Shown here: positions 1 to 11,318 of the stretch, piece by piece | How the letters are laid out: each line of letters begins with the position of its first letter | How positions within the stretch are numbered: the first letter of the stretch is position 1 | Origin: Actinoplanes lutulentus | GTDB taxonomy: Bacteria; Actinomycetota; Actinomycetes; Mycobacteriales; Micromonosporaceae | Assembly: GCF_003259845.1 (NCBI RefSeq) | Contig: NZ_QLMJ01000018.1 | Coordinates: forward strand, 62,001 to 126,000 | DNA length: 64,000 bases | Direction of reading: 5' to 3' | The notes under the pieces: generated by a model | The model's input: the letters and a program-made list of their open reading frames with translations, nothing else | What the model was told of the DNA's origin: nothing | Database searches by the model: none | Position numbers and translations under genes: made by a program

Positions 1-2630
<2,630 letters not shown>

Positions 2631-2809
2631 GCCGCACCCACCTCCGGTTAAGAAATCGCGGCCGAAGTAACTTCCTGCCCCGCGATTCGTAAGGCTAAGC
2701 ACGAGGCAAGCGAATAGTTAACAGCCCGTGGCTTTTTCCACACCCATACGGAGAACCCTGATCGGATCACGCCATCTCCGCGCAGTTATGCGCACTGGCG
2801 GACCCGGGG

Positions 2810-2822
2810 TAGCGTTTCGGCA
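2810..2822 (+). promoter_or_regulatory. Leaderless -10 box before the ImmA-like gene
   Basis: TAGCGT at 2810-2815 lies 7 bases before the ATG at 2823, and no ribosome binding site is visible. This is the usual actinobacterial layout of a TANNNT box feeding a leaderless mRNA. Confidence 0.5.
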
Positions 2823-3329
2823 ATGGGTGGACTCCGGCAGCGCTGCGCCGAACGGCTGCGCGGGCTGAGAGTTCCGGACCCCTTCGACCTCGATCAGTTC
2901 TGCGCCGAGGTGTCCGCGTCCCGCGGGAAACCGCTCCAGCGACGCCCGCTGTCCGGCCTCGGCCCGGGAGCGCCCTGCGGGCTCTGGCTCGGGCTGCCCT
3001 CGGCCGATTACGTCTTCTACGACCCCGAGACGTCGCCGCTGCACGCCGAGCACATCGTGCTGCACGAGATCGCCCACATGCTGTGTGATCACCAGCCGAA
3101 AGGCGATCTGTCGGCGTTGCTCTTCCCGGACCTCGACCCGGCCCTTATCGGTCACGTGCTGGGCCGCGCCGGTTACACCACGGACCAGGAGCGCGAGGCC
3201 GAGCTGCTGGCCTCGATGATCCGCAACGCCCGGTTGAGCGCGGGCTCCGAGACCACGCTGACCCGGATCACCGACGCTCTGGGTGCCAATGGTCTGGGTG
3301 CCAATAATCTGGGTGCCACGGGCCGGTGA
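2823..3329 (+). CDS. ImmA/IrrE-like metallopeptidase family protein
   Basis: This 168-residue protein carries the zinc motif HEIAH at residues 81-85 and a downstream acidic stretch (REAELLAS) that could supply the third ligand, as in ImmA/IrrE peptidases (DUF955). Such peptidases usually cleave or bind a partner XRE-type regulator. Here one lies just beyond the next gene on the opposite strand (4354-4761). The C-terminus consists of three LGAN-type repeats encoded by a 15-bp tandem repeat. The stop codon overlaps the GTG of the next gene (GTGA), so the two are translationally coupled. The start fits a leaderless promoter. The substrate is not known. Confidence 0.8.
   Translation: MGGLRQRCAERLRGLRVPDPFDLDQFCAEVSASRGKPLQRRPLSGLGPGAPCGLWLGLPSADYVFYDPETSPLHAEHIVLHEIAHMLCDHQPKGDLSALLFPDLDPALIGHVLGRAGYTTDQEREAELLASMIRNARLSAGSETTLTRITDALGANGLGANNLGATGR
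3279..3322 (+). repeat. 15-bp tandem repeat at the 3' end of the ImmA-like gene
   Basis: Three copies of a unit beginning TCTGGGTGCCA run up to the stop codon and encode LGANG-LGANN-LGATG. Confidence 0.8.
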
Positions 3330-4495
3330 TCGCCGCCGCTTCGGTCGCCGCGCTCTTCTGGGTGGCCGTCCTGGCTCGCCTGCCCAGCCTGCTCGATCCC
3401 CGCCGGCGCGTCCTCTGTGCGAACCTGCTGGCCTGTGCCCTCGCCATCACCGTCGCGCTGCCGGCGGTCGCCGCCGGCCGGCCCGCACCGGTCGCCGCCC
3501 ATCTGCTCGCCATCGTCGCCGCGCATCTGCTGCTCCGGTTCGTCTCCCTGATCACCGCGACCGGCCATGGTCGTTTTCAGTCAGCGCTCACCGGCGGGGT
3601 CCTCGTCCTCCTGACGATCGAGGCGTCCGGCCGCGTCCTGTCCGCCGCGCCGCGCATCACCGAGAACACCGCCTACTGGGTGACCTTCGAGGCGTACCTC
3701 GCCGTCGTGCTCCTTCTCGGTGCCCGCGCCTGCGTGATCATCGGCCGGGCTGCGCCCGCCGGCCTGCTGCGGCGCGGGCTTCTGACCATGGCCGCCGGCA
3801 TCCTGCTCATTTTTGGGTACGCCTCAACGAAGGCGATCCTGGTGGCGACAGCACCGTGGCAGTCGGCGGCGTGGGAGCCGTGGCTCGTCGGCCTGCGCAG
3901 TGCCGGGGCGGTGCTCTACGTGGCCGGTGGAGCGGTTCCGGCCGCCGCACGACTCGGGACCGTGCTTCGTGCGTACCGCATGCTGTTGATCTTGAGGCCC
4001 CTCTGGAGCGCGATGCGCGACGCTTTCCCGGAGGTGGTCCTGATGCGGCCGGCGCGTGCGGCGCTGGAGATGACCGGGGAGGCCGGGGTGCGGCTGCGGC
4101 TCTATCGCCGGGTGATCGAGATCCGCGACGGGCTGCTGGCGCTGCGTCCCTATCTTGTTCTTCCGGATCTTGTTCTTCCGGACGCTGACGGGTGCACGGA
4201 CCCGGCGGCGGCGGAGGCTCGGCGGATCGCCGGCGCGCTGCGGCGGCGTGCGGACGGCGAGCCACCCGCAGCCGCGCCCGGGCGATGGGCTCACGTCGGG
4301 CCGGAGATGGCTGACGAGATCGCGTGGTTGTCCCGGGTGAGCCAGGCGTTCCGTCACCGGTCCGGGTGTTCGGACTCCCAGACCTGCCGGATCGCCTCGG
4401 TGATCGCTTCCCGGCCCTCCGGTGACACGTCGGCGGCGCGCAGCGCTATCTCGGTGACCCCGGCATCGCGCAGCGACCGCAGCAACGCGAGCTGA
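3326..4495 (+). CDS. MAB_1171c-type integral membrane protein
   Basis: This 389-residue protein has about seven hydrophobic helices in its first 230 residues, then a basic cytoplasmic region (YRMLLILRPLWSAM, LRLYRRVIEIRD). That layout matches the MAB_1171c / DUF6545 'putative transporter' family, which in actinobacteria often sits beside an ImmA-like protein and an XRE regulator. No transport activity has been inferred from sequence here. The GTG start overlaps the upstream stop. Two 15-bp repeats at 4153-4182 encode LVLPD twice. The last 47 codons or so overlap the convergent regulator gene by 142 bases, so the true C-terminus may function little beyond the IAWLSRVSQAF region. Confidence 0.7.
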   Translation: MIAAASVAALFWVAVLARLPSLLDPRRRVLCANLLACALAITVALPAVAAGRPAPVAAHLLAIVAAHLLLRFVSLITATGHGRFQSALTGGVLVLLTIEASGRVLSAAPRITENTAYWVTFEAYLAVVLLLGARACVIIGRAAPAGLLRRGLLTMAAGILLIFGYASTKAILVATAPWQSAAWEPWLVGLRSAGAVLYVAGGAVPAAARLGTVLRAYRMLLILRPLWSAMRDAFPEVVLMRPARAALEMTGEAGVRLRLYRRVIEIRDGLLALRPYLVLPDLVLPDADGCTDPAAAEARRIAGALRRRADGEPPAAAPGRWAHVGPEMADEIAWLSRVSQAFRHRSGCSDSQTCRIASVIASRPSGDTSAARSAISVTPASRSDRSNAS

Positions 4496-4761
4496 CCGTC
4501 GACCCGGCGGGCCATCTCGTCGTCGAGGAAATACGCCACCGGCACACCGAAATATCGGGCCAGGGCCGTCAGATGCGCAACCGTCGGGTTGTCGCGGCGG
4601 CCGGTGCGCAGCTGCCAGATGTAGGTGTGCGAGATCGCCACGCCCTGGCCGGCCCGGATCGCCTCGGCGATCACCATGTAGCTCGGCTCCGGGCGGCCGG
4701 TGGCGCGGAAGAGCCGGTCCAGCTTCCCGGCGATCGAGAAGGCCCCCTCAGTACCGGACAC
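4354..4761 (-). CDS. EspR-like XRE-family DNA-binding regulator
   Basis: This 135-residue protein has an N-terminal helix-turn-helix (about residues 25-75) with SHTYIWQLRTGRRDNPTVAH, followed by ARYFGVPVAYFLDDE and a C-terminal helical region. Order, length and motifs resemble mycobacterial EspR (YLSQLRSGNRTNPS, then AAYFTDDE), a nucleoid-associated regulator that dimerises through its C-terminus. The GTG start at 4761 has AGGAG about ten bases upstream. It converges on the ImmA-like/membrane pair, and the three genes probably form one regulatory module. Target genes are unknown. A generic XRE regulator is the alternative. Confidence 0.78.
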   Translation of the reverse strand: MSGTEGAFSIAGKLDRLFRATGRPEPSYMVIAEAIRAGQGVAISHTYIWQLRTGRRDNPTVAHLTALARYFGVPVAYFLDDEMARRVDGQLALLRSLRDAGVTEIALRAADVSPEGREAITEAIRQVWESEHPDR

Positions 4762-5106
4762 CCCGCACCACTCCTACTGGGCACCACTCCCACCGGCCCG
4801 CTGCTGGACCTGTTACTTCACCTCTGGTCACCATGAGCAGCGACAACGCGCCATGAAGCGACGCGAGACCGATGCACATCCCCCGATGCAGGCCGACCGT
4901 AAACTGAGGTTGATGAGAAGCCTAGGCGACTGTCGAACAACGCTCAAGAAAGTTCACCGAGACGGCTGAGTCCGCATCGGACAGTCGGATGAGTCCGCAT
5001 TGGACCGACCGGCCATGCCCGGAAAATAAGGGCGCCGCTGCGAATTCCACGGGGGAAGAACTCGCAACGGCGCACCGCGAACAATAGACCACTGAGGTCA
5101 CGCTGT
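4762..5106. other. Intergenic region without a convincing gene
   Basis: This stretch holds the promoter region of the EspR-like gene and a pair of 15-base direct repeats (GAGTCCGCATYGGAC at 4968-4982 and 4991-5005, 23 bases apart). Small reading frames here lack family resemblance and ribosome sites. Confidence 0.5.
4968..5005. repeat. Paired 15-base direct repeats, possible regulator sites
   Basis: GAGTCCGCATCGGAC and GAGTCCGCATTGGAC start 23 bases apart, about two helical turns, between the EspR-like gene and the lipoprotein gene. The function is unknown. Confidence 0.4.
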
Positions 5107-5796
5107 CTATCCCACGCGTTGCACCACGGACCCCACGAGCTTCTGCCAGTCGGCCTCGAAGTTGGGTGACGCGCTGGCGTTGTCCAGCCGATACAGGGCG
5201 TACGTGTCGACAAGCACCACGTTGCGGCTGCTCAGCACGGCCACCGCAGTGTCGGCCGTGCCCGGGTGCGCGGTTTCGTACTTCTTGTGGCGCACGATCA
5301 CGAAACCGGACCAGCCGCCCTCGTCGAGATCACGGACCTCGGTCGTCTCGGCGTACGCCGGCTCGTTGCGGTCGGCCGTGACGGTCGCCGGCACGTCGGA
5401 CGACGGCGGGCACTGGTCGGCCACCGTGCGCAGCAACGCCAGCCCGGCCGCGGCGGAGGCGGCGTCCGGGTAGACGAGCGCGGTCTGGTGCAGCGTCTGG
5501 GCACCGGTCTGCCCCTCGTCGGCGAGCGACGACGACACCAGCTGGCCGCCGGGCGGCACCTCGGGCGGCGCGCCGGCGCCACCACAGAAGCTGACGAGCT
5601 GGGTGGGCGCGGCGCTCTCCTCCGGGGCGGCCCAGGTCGGGCCGACCTCGGAGGCCTGGAGGAACGCGCCACGCATGGTGGTCACGCTGACCAGACCGCC
5701 GTCGGGCCCCGGGTCCGGCTCGTCCGGCGAGCTGCAGCCGGCCACCACGGCCAGGGCGCAGGTAGCGGCAAGAACAACGCGCAGAGTCGCGAACAT
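5107..5796 (-). CDS. Secreted lipoprotein, possible sensor-type domain
   Basis: This 229-residue protein begins MFATLRVVLAATCALAVVAGC, a lipoprotein signal with the lipobox VAGC. It would be lipidated and anchored outside the membrane. The mature part has two well-spaced cysteines (SFCGG and DQCPP) that could pair, and regions (DEGGWSGFVIVRHKKY, NVVLVDTYAL) reminiscent of PknH-type extracellular sensor domains in actinobacterial lipoproteins; that assignment is tentative. An upstream in-frame start would add 22 residues before the signal, so the ATG at 5796 is preferred. It is divergent from glcDEF. Confidence 0.65.
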   Translation of the reverse strand: MFATLRVVLAATCALAVVAGCSSPDEPDPGPDGGLVSVTTMRGAFLQASEVGPTWAAPEESAAPTQLVSFCGGAGAPPEVPPGGQLVSSSLADEGQTGAQTLHQTALVYPDAASAAAGLALLRTVADQCPPSSDVPATVTADRNEPAYAETTEVRDLDEGGWSGFVIVRHKKYETAHPGTADTAVAVLSSRNVVLVDTYALYRLDNASASPNFEADWQKLVGSVVQRVG

Positions 5797-5906
5797 CGGG
5801 CCATCTTGGCAGACGACCCCGACCTGCGAAAAAGCATCGACAGCGCGTGATAGCCCGGCCACCGAGGGCCATGTTTGATCTCACTGGGCGGGCTCACCCG
5901 TCGCGC

Positions 5907-5920
5907 GTGATGGCGATCAC
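5907..5920. promoter_or_regulatory. Palindrome upstream of glcD
   Basis: GTGAT-GGCG-ATCAC lies about 60 bases before glcD, followed by TTAGCGT, a possible -10 element. It could be an operator for a GntR-type regulator, but that is a guess from symmetry alone. Confidence 0.3.
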
Positions 5921-5976
5921 GGTTAGCGTGGCCGTAGGCGGCGTCATCGGTGACCCGCCGCCCCGGGAGGCCCACC

Positions 5977-7431
5977 ATGGGTATCGATGCGCTCGCGGCC
6001 CGCCTGCGGGCCGCGATCAGTGCGGATCAGGTGCTCACCGACCGCCAGCAGCTGCGCACCTACGAGTGCGACGGGCTCGCCCACTACAAGGTCATCCCAG
6101 CGATCGTGGTTCTCGCCCGCTCGGAGAACGACGTCGTCGCGGCGGTGAAGGCCTGCGCGGACACCCGCACGCCGTTCGTGGCGCGCGGCTCCGGGACCGG
6201 GCTCAGCGGTGGCGCGCTCCCGCACGCCGACGGGGTGCTGATCGTGACGTCGCAGCTGCGCGGGATCGTCGCCATGCGGCCCGAGGACGAACGTGCCGTG
6301 GTCCAGCCCGGTGTGATCAACCTGCAGGTCACGAAGGCCGCGACACCGCACGGCTACTACTACGCGCCGGACCCGTCCAGCCAGCAGATCTGCTCGATCG
6401 GCGGCAACGTGGCGGAGAACTCCGGCGGCGCGCACTGCCTCAAGTACGGCTTCACCACGAACCACGTGACCGGGCTGCGGGTGGTCACCCCGGACGGCGC
6501 CGTGGTCCCGCTGGGCGGCGCGGCGCCGGACACCCCCGGGTACGACCTGCTCGGCGCGTTCGTCGGTTCGGAAGGCACGCTCGGGATCGCCACCGAGGTC
6601 ACGGTGAAGCTGACCCGGCTGCCCGAGACGGTACGTACCCTGCTGGCAGCCTTCGCCTCCACCGATCAGGCCGGTGCCGCCACCTCGGCGATCATCGCGG
6701 CCGGCGTCGTGCCGGCGGCGATCGAGATGATGGACGCGCTCTCCATCGAGGCCGCCGAGTCCGCCGTCCACTGCGGTTATCCGGCCGGCGCGGGCGCGGT
6801 GCTCGTCGTCGAGCTGGACGGACCGGCCGCCGAGGTCGAGGCGCAGTTCGCCGAGGTCACCCGGCACTGCGAGGAGGCCGCCGCGTTCGAGATCCGGGTG
6901 GCCGCCGACGACACCGAGCGGCAGCTCATCTGGCGCGGGCGCAAGTCGGCGTTCGCCGCTGTCGGCCGGATCAGCCCGGATTACATCGTCCAGGACGGGG
7001 TGATCCCGCGGACCGCGCTGCCCGAGGTGCTGCGCCGGATCAACGAGGTCGCCGCCGAGCACGGCGTGCGGGTCGCGAACGTCTTCCACGCCGGCGACGG
7101 CAACCTGCACCCGCTCGTGCTCTTCGACGACGGCGTACCCGGCGAGGCGGAACGCGCCGAGGCGGTCTCCGGCGCGATCCTCGACCTCTGCATCGAGCAC
7201 GGCGGGTCGATCACCGGCGAGCACGGCGTCGGCGTGGACAAGGCCCGGTACATGCCGCGCATGTTCAGCGACGTCGACCTGGAGACGATGCACCTGGTCA
7301 GGTGCGCGTTCGACCCGGACAACCTGGCGAATCCCGGCAAGGTCTTCCCGACACCACGCCTGTGCGGCGAGCGTCCGGCACGCCGTTCCGATCAGGCTCA
7401 GATCACTTTCGAAGGCGCGGAGGTTTTCTGA
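5977..7431 (+). CDS. glcD: Glycolate oxidase FAD-linked subunit
   Basis: This 484-residue flavoprotein oxidises glycolate (or D-lactate) to the 2-oxo acid and works with the next two genes as the membrane-associated GlcDEF complex. A PCMH-type FAD-binding domain fills about residues 40-215, with GSGTGLSGGALP and GSEGTLGI. The C-terminal FAD-oxidase domain contains HAGDGNLHP and GEHGVGVDK. The ATG at 5977 is chosen because GGGAGG lies just upstream; an alternative in-frame start at 5950 lacks this. The stop is one base before the glcE start, so an operon is clear. D-lactate specificity cannot be excluded. Confidence 0.93.
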   Translation: MGIDALAARLRAAISADQVLTDRQQLRTYECDGLAHYKVIPAIVVLARSENDVVAAVKACADTRTPFVARGSGTGLSGGALPHADGVLIVTSQLRGIVAMRPEDERAVVQPGVINLQVTKAATPHGYYYAPDPSSQQICSIGGNVAENSGGAHCLKYGFTTNHVTGLRVVTPDGAVVPLGGAAPDTPGYDLLGAFVGSEGTLGIATEVTVKLTRLPETVRTLLAAFASTDQAGAATSAIIAAGVVPAAIEMMDALSIEAAESAVHCGYPAGAGAVLVVELDGPAAEVEAQFAEVTRHCEEAAAFEIRVAADDTERQLIWRGRKSAFAAVGRISPDYIVQDGVIPRTALPEVLRRINEVAAEHGVRVANVFHAGDGNLHPLVLFDDGVPGEAERAEAVSGAILDLCIEHGGSITGEHGVGVDKARYMPRMFSDVDLETMHLVRCAFDPDNLANPGKVFPTPRLCGERPARRSDQAQITFEGAEVF

Positions 7432-7432
7432 C

Positions 7433-8638
7433 ATGTCCGCTCTGGACGATCTCGCCATCAAAGCGGGTGACGATGACGTGGTCGGCTCCGTGCCGGCCCG
7501 GCTGGTCGCGGCACCGGCCAGTGCCGAGGAGGCGGCGGCGCTGATCGCCGCCTCCTCGGGCCTGAACGTGGTGATCCGGGGCGGCGGCACCAAGATTCAG
7601 CAGGGGCCGCCGCCCCGCGACCTCGACCTGATCATCGACACGCGCCGGCTCACCGGGGTGGTCGAGCACGCGGCCGGCGACCTGATCACGGTGGTCCGGG
7701 CCGGCACGCCGATGGCCGAACTGCACGCCCTGCCCGGTCAGCAGCTCGCCCTGGACGCTCCCCCGGCCGCGACCGCGGGCGGCACCGTCGCGGCGAACGC
7801 CAGCGGTCCCCGCCGGCTGCGCTACGGAACGGCCCGGGACCTGCTGATCGGCATCACCGTGGTCCGGCCGGACGGCAAGATCACCCACGCGGGCGGCAAG
7901 GTCGTGAAGAACGTCGCCGGCTACGACCTGGGCAAGCTCTACACCGGTTCCTTCGGAACCTTGGGTCTGATCACCGAGTGCGTCTTCCGGCTGCATCCGG
8001 CGCCGGCCGCGATCGCTTTCGTACGCGCGAACGCCCCCTCGATCCACGCCGCCCGAGTCCTCGCGGCCCAGGTCGCGCCGAGCGCCGTGGAGGTGCACGC
8101 CGCACCCGGCACCGACCCGGAGATCGCGGTACTCCTCGAAGGAACCGCGACCGGGGTGCGGGAACGGGCAGCCGTGGTCGCCCGGTTGCTCGGCTCCTCC
8201 GGGGCGGGCTCGTCCGGGGCAGGCTCGTCCGGGGCAGGCGGTTCCGGGGTGGATGTGTCGGACGAGCCGCCGCCCTGGTGGGGTGTGACGCCGCCGGGTG
8301 ATGTCACGGTGAAGCTCACCGGGTTGCTGTCCCAGGTTCCGGCGATGGTCGCGACGGCTGTCGGGGCGGGCGCGACGGTGACCGGGTCGGCGGGTGCCGG
8401 GGTGCTCTACGCGGGTTTCTCCACCGACGGGATCGAGCCGCACGGGCGGGTCGAACTCATGCGGGCGGCCGCGATCCGGGCCGGCGGGCATGCCGTGATC
8501 CAGTCGGCGCCGGAGGGCGTGCGGGACACCCTCGACATGTGGGGTCCGGTGCCGGGGCTGGCGCTGATGCGGCGGGTGAAGGACCAGTTCGACCCGGAGC
8601 ATCGGTTCGCACCGGGCCGTTTCGTGGGCGGGATCTGA
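7433..8638 (+). CDS. glcE: Glycolate oxidase FAD-binding subunit
   Basis: This 401-residue subunit has a FAD_binding_4 domain over roughly residues 10-180 (VVIRGGGTKIQ, AGGTVAANASGP, GGKVVKNVAGYDLGKLY). It lacks the C-terminal FAD-oxidase HAGDGN signature of GlcD, as expected for GlcE. A Gly/Ser-rich linker in the middle comes from three tandem 15-bp units (8199-8243) and looks like a recent expansion. GGAGG precedes the ATG. It lies between glcD and glcF in one operon. Confidence 0.9.
   Translation: MSALDDLAIKAGDDDVVGSVPARLVAAPASAEEAAALIAASSGLNVVIRGGGTKIQQGPPPRDLDLIIDTRRLTGVVEHAAGDLITVVRAGTPMAELHALPGQQLALDAPPAATAGGTVAANASGPRRLRYGTARDLLIGITVVRPDGKITHAGGKVVKNVAGYDLGKLYTGSFGTLGLITECVFRLHPAPAAIAFVRANAPSIHAARVLAAQVAPSAVEVHAAPGTDPEIAVLLEGTATGVRERAAVVARLLGSSGAGSSGAGSSGAGGSGVDVSDEPPPWWGVTPPGDVTVKLTGLLSQVPAMVATAVGAGATVTGSAGAGVLYAGFSTDGIEPHGRVELMRAAAIRAGGHAVIQSAPEGVRDTLDMWGPVPGLALMRRVKDQFDPEHRFAPGRFVGGI
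8199..8243 (+). repeat. 15-bp in-frame tandem repeat in glcE
   Basis: Three near-identical TCCGGGGCRGGCTCG-type units encode SGAGS repeats in a loop region of the flavoprotein. Confidence 0.8.
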
Positions 8639-8659
8639 CGGGTTCTTTGGAGGCTTCTG

Positions 8660-10066
8660 ATGGCCGATGTGGATGCCACGCATGGCACCGGCACTCCCCC
8701 GGTGGACGCGTTGCGCGCTGCCGAGAGCGCCGGCACGCCCGCGGGCCAGGCCGCTTTTGACGATCAGAACAAGCCCGCCTTTGATGATCAGAATCGGCCC
8801 AGTGCGGATCTTGTCTCGGACTGTGTGCACTGCGGGTTCTGCCTGACCACCTGCCCGACGTACACGCTCTGGGGCGAGGAGATGGACTCACCCCGTGGCC
8901 GGATCCACCTGATCGGGCAGGGGCTCTCCGGTGAACCGCTCAGTGACTCGATGGTCGGCCACTTCGACAACTGTCTGGGCTGCATGGCGTGCGTGACCGC
9001 GTGCCCGTCCGGCGTGCAGTACGACAGGCTGATCGAGGACACCCGCGCCCAGGTCGAGCGGCGGCACGAACGGACCGGCCGGGACCGCGCTCTCCGGGCG
9101 GCGATCTTCGCGCTCTTCCCCTATCCACGGCGACTGCGCTTGCTGCGGGGGCCGCTGTGGGCGTACCAAAGGTCTGGTTTGCAGCGGCTTGTGGGCCGCG
9201 CCGGCGTCCTGGAGCGAGTGGCACCCCGGCTCGCGACCTTGGAAAGTCTGGCGCCGCGATTGATGCGTAAGGTTCCGAAGCCGCCGCGGCGCGTCGCCGC
9301 GCGCGGCGACCGGCGCGCGGTCGTGGGCATGCTGACCGGGTGCGTGCAGTCCGCGTTCTTTCCCGAGGTCAATGCGGCGACGGTACGCGTTCTCGCGGCT
9401 GAAGGCTGTGACGTGCTGATCCCTTCCGGTCAGGGGTGTTGTGGGGCGCTGAGTGTGCACAACGGGCGGCGTGCGGAGGCGCAGCGGTTCGCGCGGAAGC
9501 TGATCGCGACGTTCGAGCGGACCGGAATGGATTACTTCGTCGTGAACGCGGCGGGGTGCGGGTCGTCGCTGAAGGAGTACGGCGAACTGCTCGCCGACGA
9601 TCCGGCATATGCCGCGCGGGCGGCCGCTTTCGCCGCGAAGGTCCGGGATCTGGCCGAGCTACTGGTGGAGCTCGGTCCGGTGGCGGAGCGGCATCCGTTG
9701 CAGGTCACGGCGGCTTATCACGACGCGTGCCATCTCGGGCACGCGCAAGGGGTGCGGGCGCAGCCGCGGGCGCTGCTGCGCGGGATTCCGGGTCTTGAGG
9801 TGCGGGAGATCGCCGACCCGGAGATCTGCTGCGGGTCGGCCGGGGTGTGGAACGTGCTGAACCCGGTTCCGGCGGCCGAGCTCGGTGACCGGAAAGCATC
9901 AGCGGTGGCGGCGACCGGGGCGGCGTTGCTGGTGACGGCGAATCCGGGGTGCCTGATGCAGGTGGCGGCGGCGCTGCGGCGGCGGGGCGGGTCGATCGCG
10001 ATGGCGCACACGGTGCAGGTGCTGGACGCGTCGATCCGGGGTCTGCCGGTTTCCGCGTTGCTCTGA
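8660..10066 (+). CDS. glcF: Glycolate oxidase iron-sulfur subunit
   Basis: This 468-residue subunit passes electrons from the flavin subunits to the respiratory chain. Two 4Fe-4S sites are visible: CVHCGFCLTTCP (Cys 55, 58, 61, 65) and CLGCMACVTACP (Cys 105, 108, 111, 115). Two CCG cysteine-rich domains follow, with GQGCCGALS and DPEICCGSAGVWN. The ATG at 8660 has GGAGG upstream. The N-terminal 50 residues are longer than in many homologues and contain a duplicated AFDDQN segment from a 24-bp direct repeat. It is the last gene of glcDEF. Confidence 0.93.
   Translation: MADVDATHGTGTPPVDALRAAESAGTPAGQAAFDDQNKPAFDDQNRPSADLVSDCVHCGFCLTTCPTYTLWGEEMDSPRGRIHLIGQGLSGEPLSDSMVGHFDNCLGCMACVTACPSGVQYDRLIEDTRAQVERRHERTGRDRALRAAIFALFPYPRRLRLLRGPLWAYQRSGLQRLVGRAGVLERVAPRLATLESLAPRLMRKVPKPPRRVAARGDRRAVVGMLTGCVQSAFFPEVNAATVRVLAAEGCDVLIPSGQGCCGALSVHNGRRAEAQRFARKLIATFERTGMDYFVVNAAGCGSSLKEYGELLADDPAYAARAAAFAAKVRDLAELLVELGPVAERHPLQVTAAYHDACHLGHAQGVRAQPRALLRGIPGLEVREIADPEICCGSAGVWNVLNPVPAAELGDRKASAVAATGAALLVTANPGCLMQVAAALRRRGGSIAMAHTVQVLDASIRGLPVSALL
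8754..8801 (+). repeat. 24-bp direct duplication near the glcF start
   Basis: Two 24-base units in tandem, differing at a few positions, encode AFDDQNKP and AFDDQNRP ahead of the first iron-sulfur motif. Confidence 0.75.
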
Positions 10067-10106
10067 ATTTCTTCGTTGTTCTCTCCAGTCTATTGATGTG
10101 GGTTAA

Positions 10107-10120
10107 TGGGAGCGCTCCCA
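10107..10120. promoter_or_regulatory. CebR-type operator upstream of the CE3 esterase
   Basis: TGGGAGCGCTCCCA is a perfect 14-base palindrome identical to the CebR box known from Streptomyces, where a LacI-family repressor is released by cellobiose or cellotriose. It ends 22 bases before the esterase start, a position suited to blocking transcription. Confidence 0.9.
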
Positions 10121-10142
10121 ATGTCCCCGATTGGAGATCCCC

Positions 10143-11315
10143 ATGCGCCCACGGTTAGTGGCAGTCCTCGCCGCCGGCCTCGTCACCGTCTCGCTCGCCA
10201 CCGTCCCGCTCGCGTCCCGGGCCGAGGCCGCCGCCGGATGTTCCGTCTCCTATGCCGTGTCCAGCCAGTGGCCGGGCGGATTCGGCGCCAACGTCACCGT
10301 CACGAACCTCGGCGACCCGGTCACGTCGTGGTCGCTGACCTGGTCGTTCGCAGCCGGGCAGACGATCACCCAGCTGTGGAGCGGCGTGGTCGCCCAGGCC
10401 GGGACCGCGGTGACCGTCCGCAACGCTGCCTGGAACGGAACCGTCGCCACCGGCGGGACCGCTTCGTTCGGCTTCAACGGGTCGTGGACGGGGTCGAACC
10501 CGGCACCGAGCGGGTTCAGTTTGAACGGGGTGGCCTGCACGGGCGGGACTTCCGGCTCACCCTCGGCGTCACCGTCCGTGTCGTCATCCGTGTCACCGTC
10601 GGTGTCCCCGTCTGTTTCACCGTCCGTGTCGCCGTCTGTTTCACCTTCGGTGTCCCCGTCTGTTTCGCCGTCGGTGTCCCCTTCTGTTTCGCCCTCGTCG
10701 CCGCCTGCCGGGGCGCCGGTCAAGATCATGGCGTTGGGTGACTCGATCACCGGGTCGCCGGGGTGCTGGCGGGCGCTGCTCTGGCAGAAGCTGCCGGCCA
10801 CCGGGGTCGACTTCGTCGGGACGCTGCCCGGGCAGGGATGCGGCTTCGCCTACGACGGCGAGAACGAAGGTCACGGCGGTTATCTGGCGACCAACGTGGC
10901 GAACCAGAACCTGCTGCCGGGCTGGCTCTCGGCCACCGATCCGGACGTCGTGCTGATGCACTTCGGCACGAACGACGCCTGGAGCAACCTGTCGACGACC
11001 ACGATCCTGGACGCGTACACCAGGATGGTCGGCCAGATGCGGGCGTCCAACCCGAACATGAGGATCCTGGTCGCTCAGATCATCCCGCTGAACCCGTCCA
11101 CCTGCACGGATTGCGGGCAGCGGGTGGTGGCTCTGAACGCGGCGATCCCGGCCTGGGCGTCGTCGCTGAGCACGGCCGCGTCGCCGATCAGCGTGGTCGA
11201 CCAGTGGACCGGATTCAACACGGCGACCGACACGTACGACGGCGTCCACCCGAACGACGCCGGCAACGTGAAGATCGCCGACAAGTGGTACCCGGCGTTG
11301 GCAGCAGTTCTCTGA
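10143..11315 (+). CDS. Secreted CBM2-linked SGNH esterase (CE3 acetylxylan esterase type)
   Basis: This 390-residue secreted enzyme probably removes acetyl groups from xylan. A signal peptide (about residues 1-30) is followed by a CBM2 cellulose-binding module (about 31-136), a long Ser/Pro/Val linker, then an SGNH hydrolase. The nucleophile Ser lies in GDSITGSPGCW, followed by GHGGY, FGTND and the catalytic DGVHPND. The motif pattern fits family CE3. The ATG at 10143 follows TTGGAGA; a TTG four codons earlier is less likely. A CebR box and a strong terminator flank it, so it is a single-gene transcription unit induced with cellulases. Confidence 0.88.
   Translation: MRPRLVAVLAAGLVTVSLATVPLASRAEAAAGCSVSYAVSSQWPGGFGANVTVTNLGDPVTSWSLTWSFAAGQTITQLWSGVVAQAGTAVTVRNAAWNGTVATGGTASFGFNGSWTGSNPAPSGFSLNGVACTGGTSGSPSASPSVSSSVSPSVSPSVSPSVSPSVSPSVSPSVSPSVSPSVSPSSPPAGAPVKIMALGDSITGSPGCWRALLWQKLPATGVDFVGTLPGQGCGFAYDGENEGHGGYLATNVANQNLLPGWLSATDPDVVLMHFGTNDAWSNLSTTTILDAYTRMVGQMRASNPNMRILVAQIIPLNPSTCTDCGQRVVALNAAIPAWASSLSTAASPISVVDQWTGFNTATDTYDGVHPNDAGNVKIADKWYPALAAVL
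10560..10700 (+). repeat. Low-complexity Ser-Pro-Val linker repeat
   Basis: Repeated 12-base units encode SVSP about ten times between CBM2 and the esterase domain. Confidence 0.8.
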
Positions 11316-11318
11316 CGA

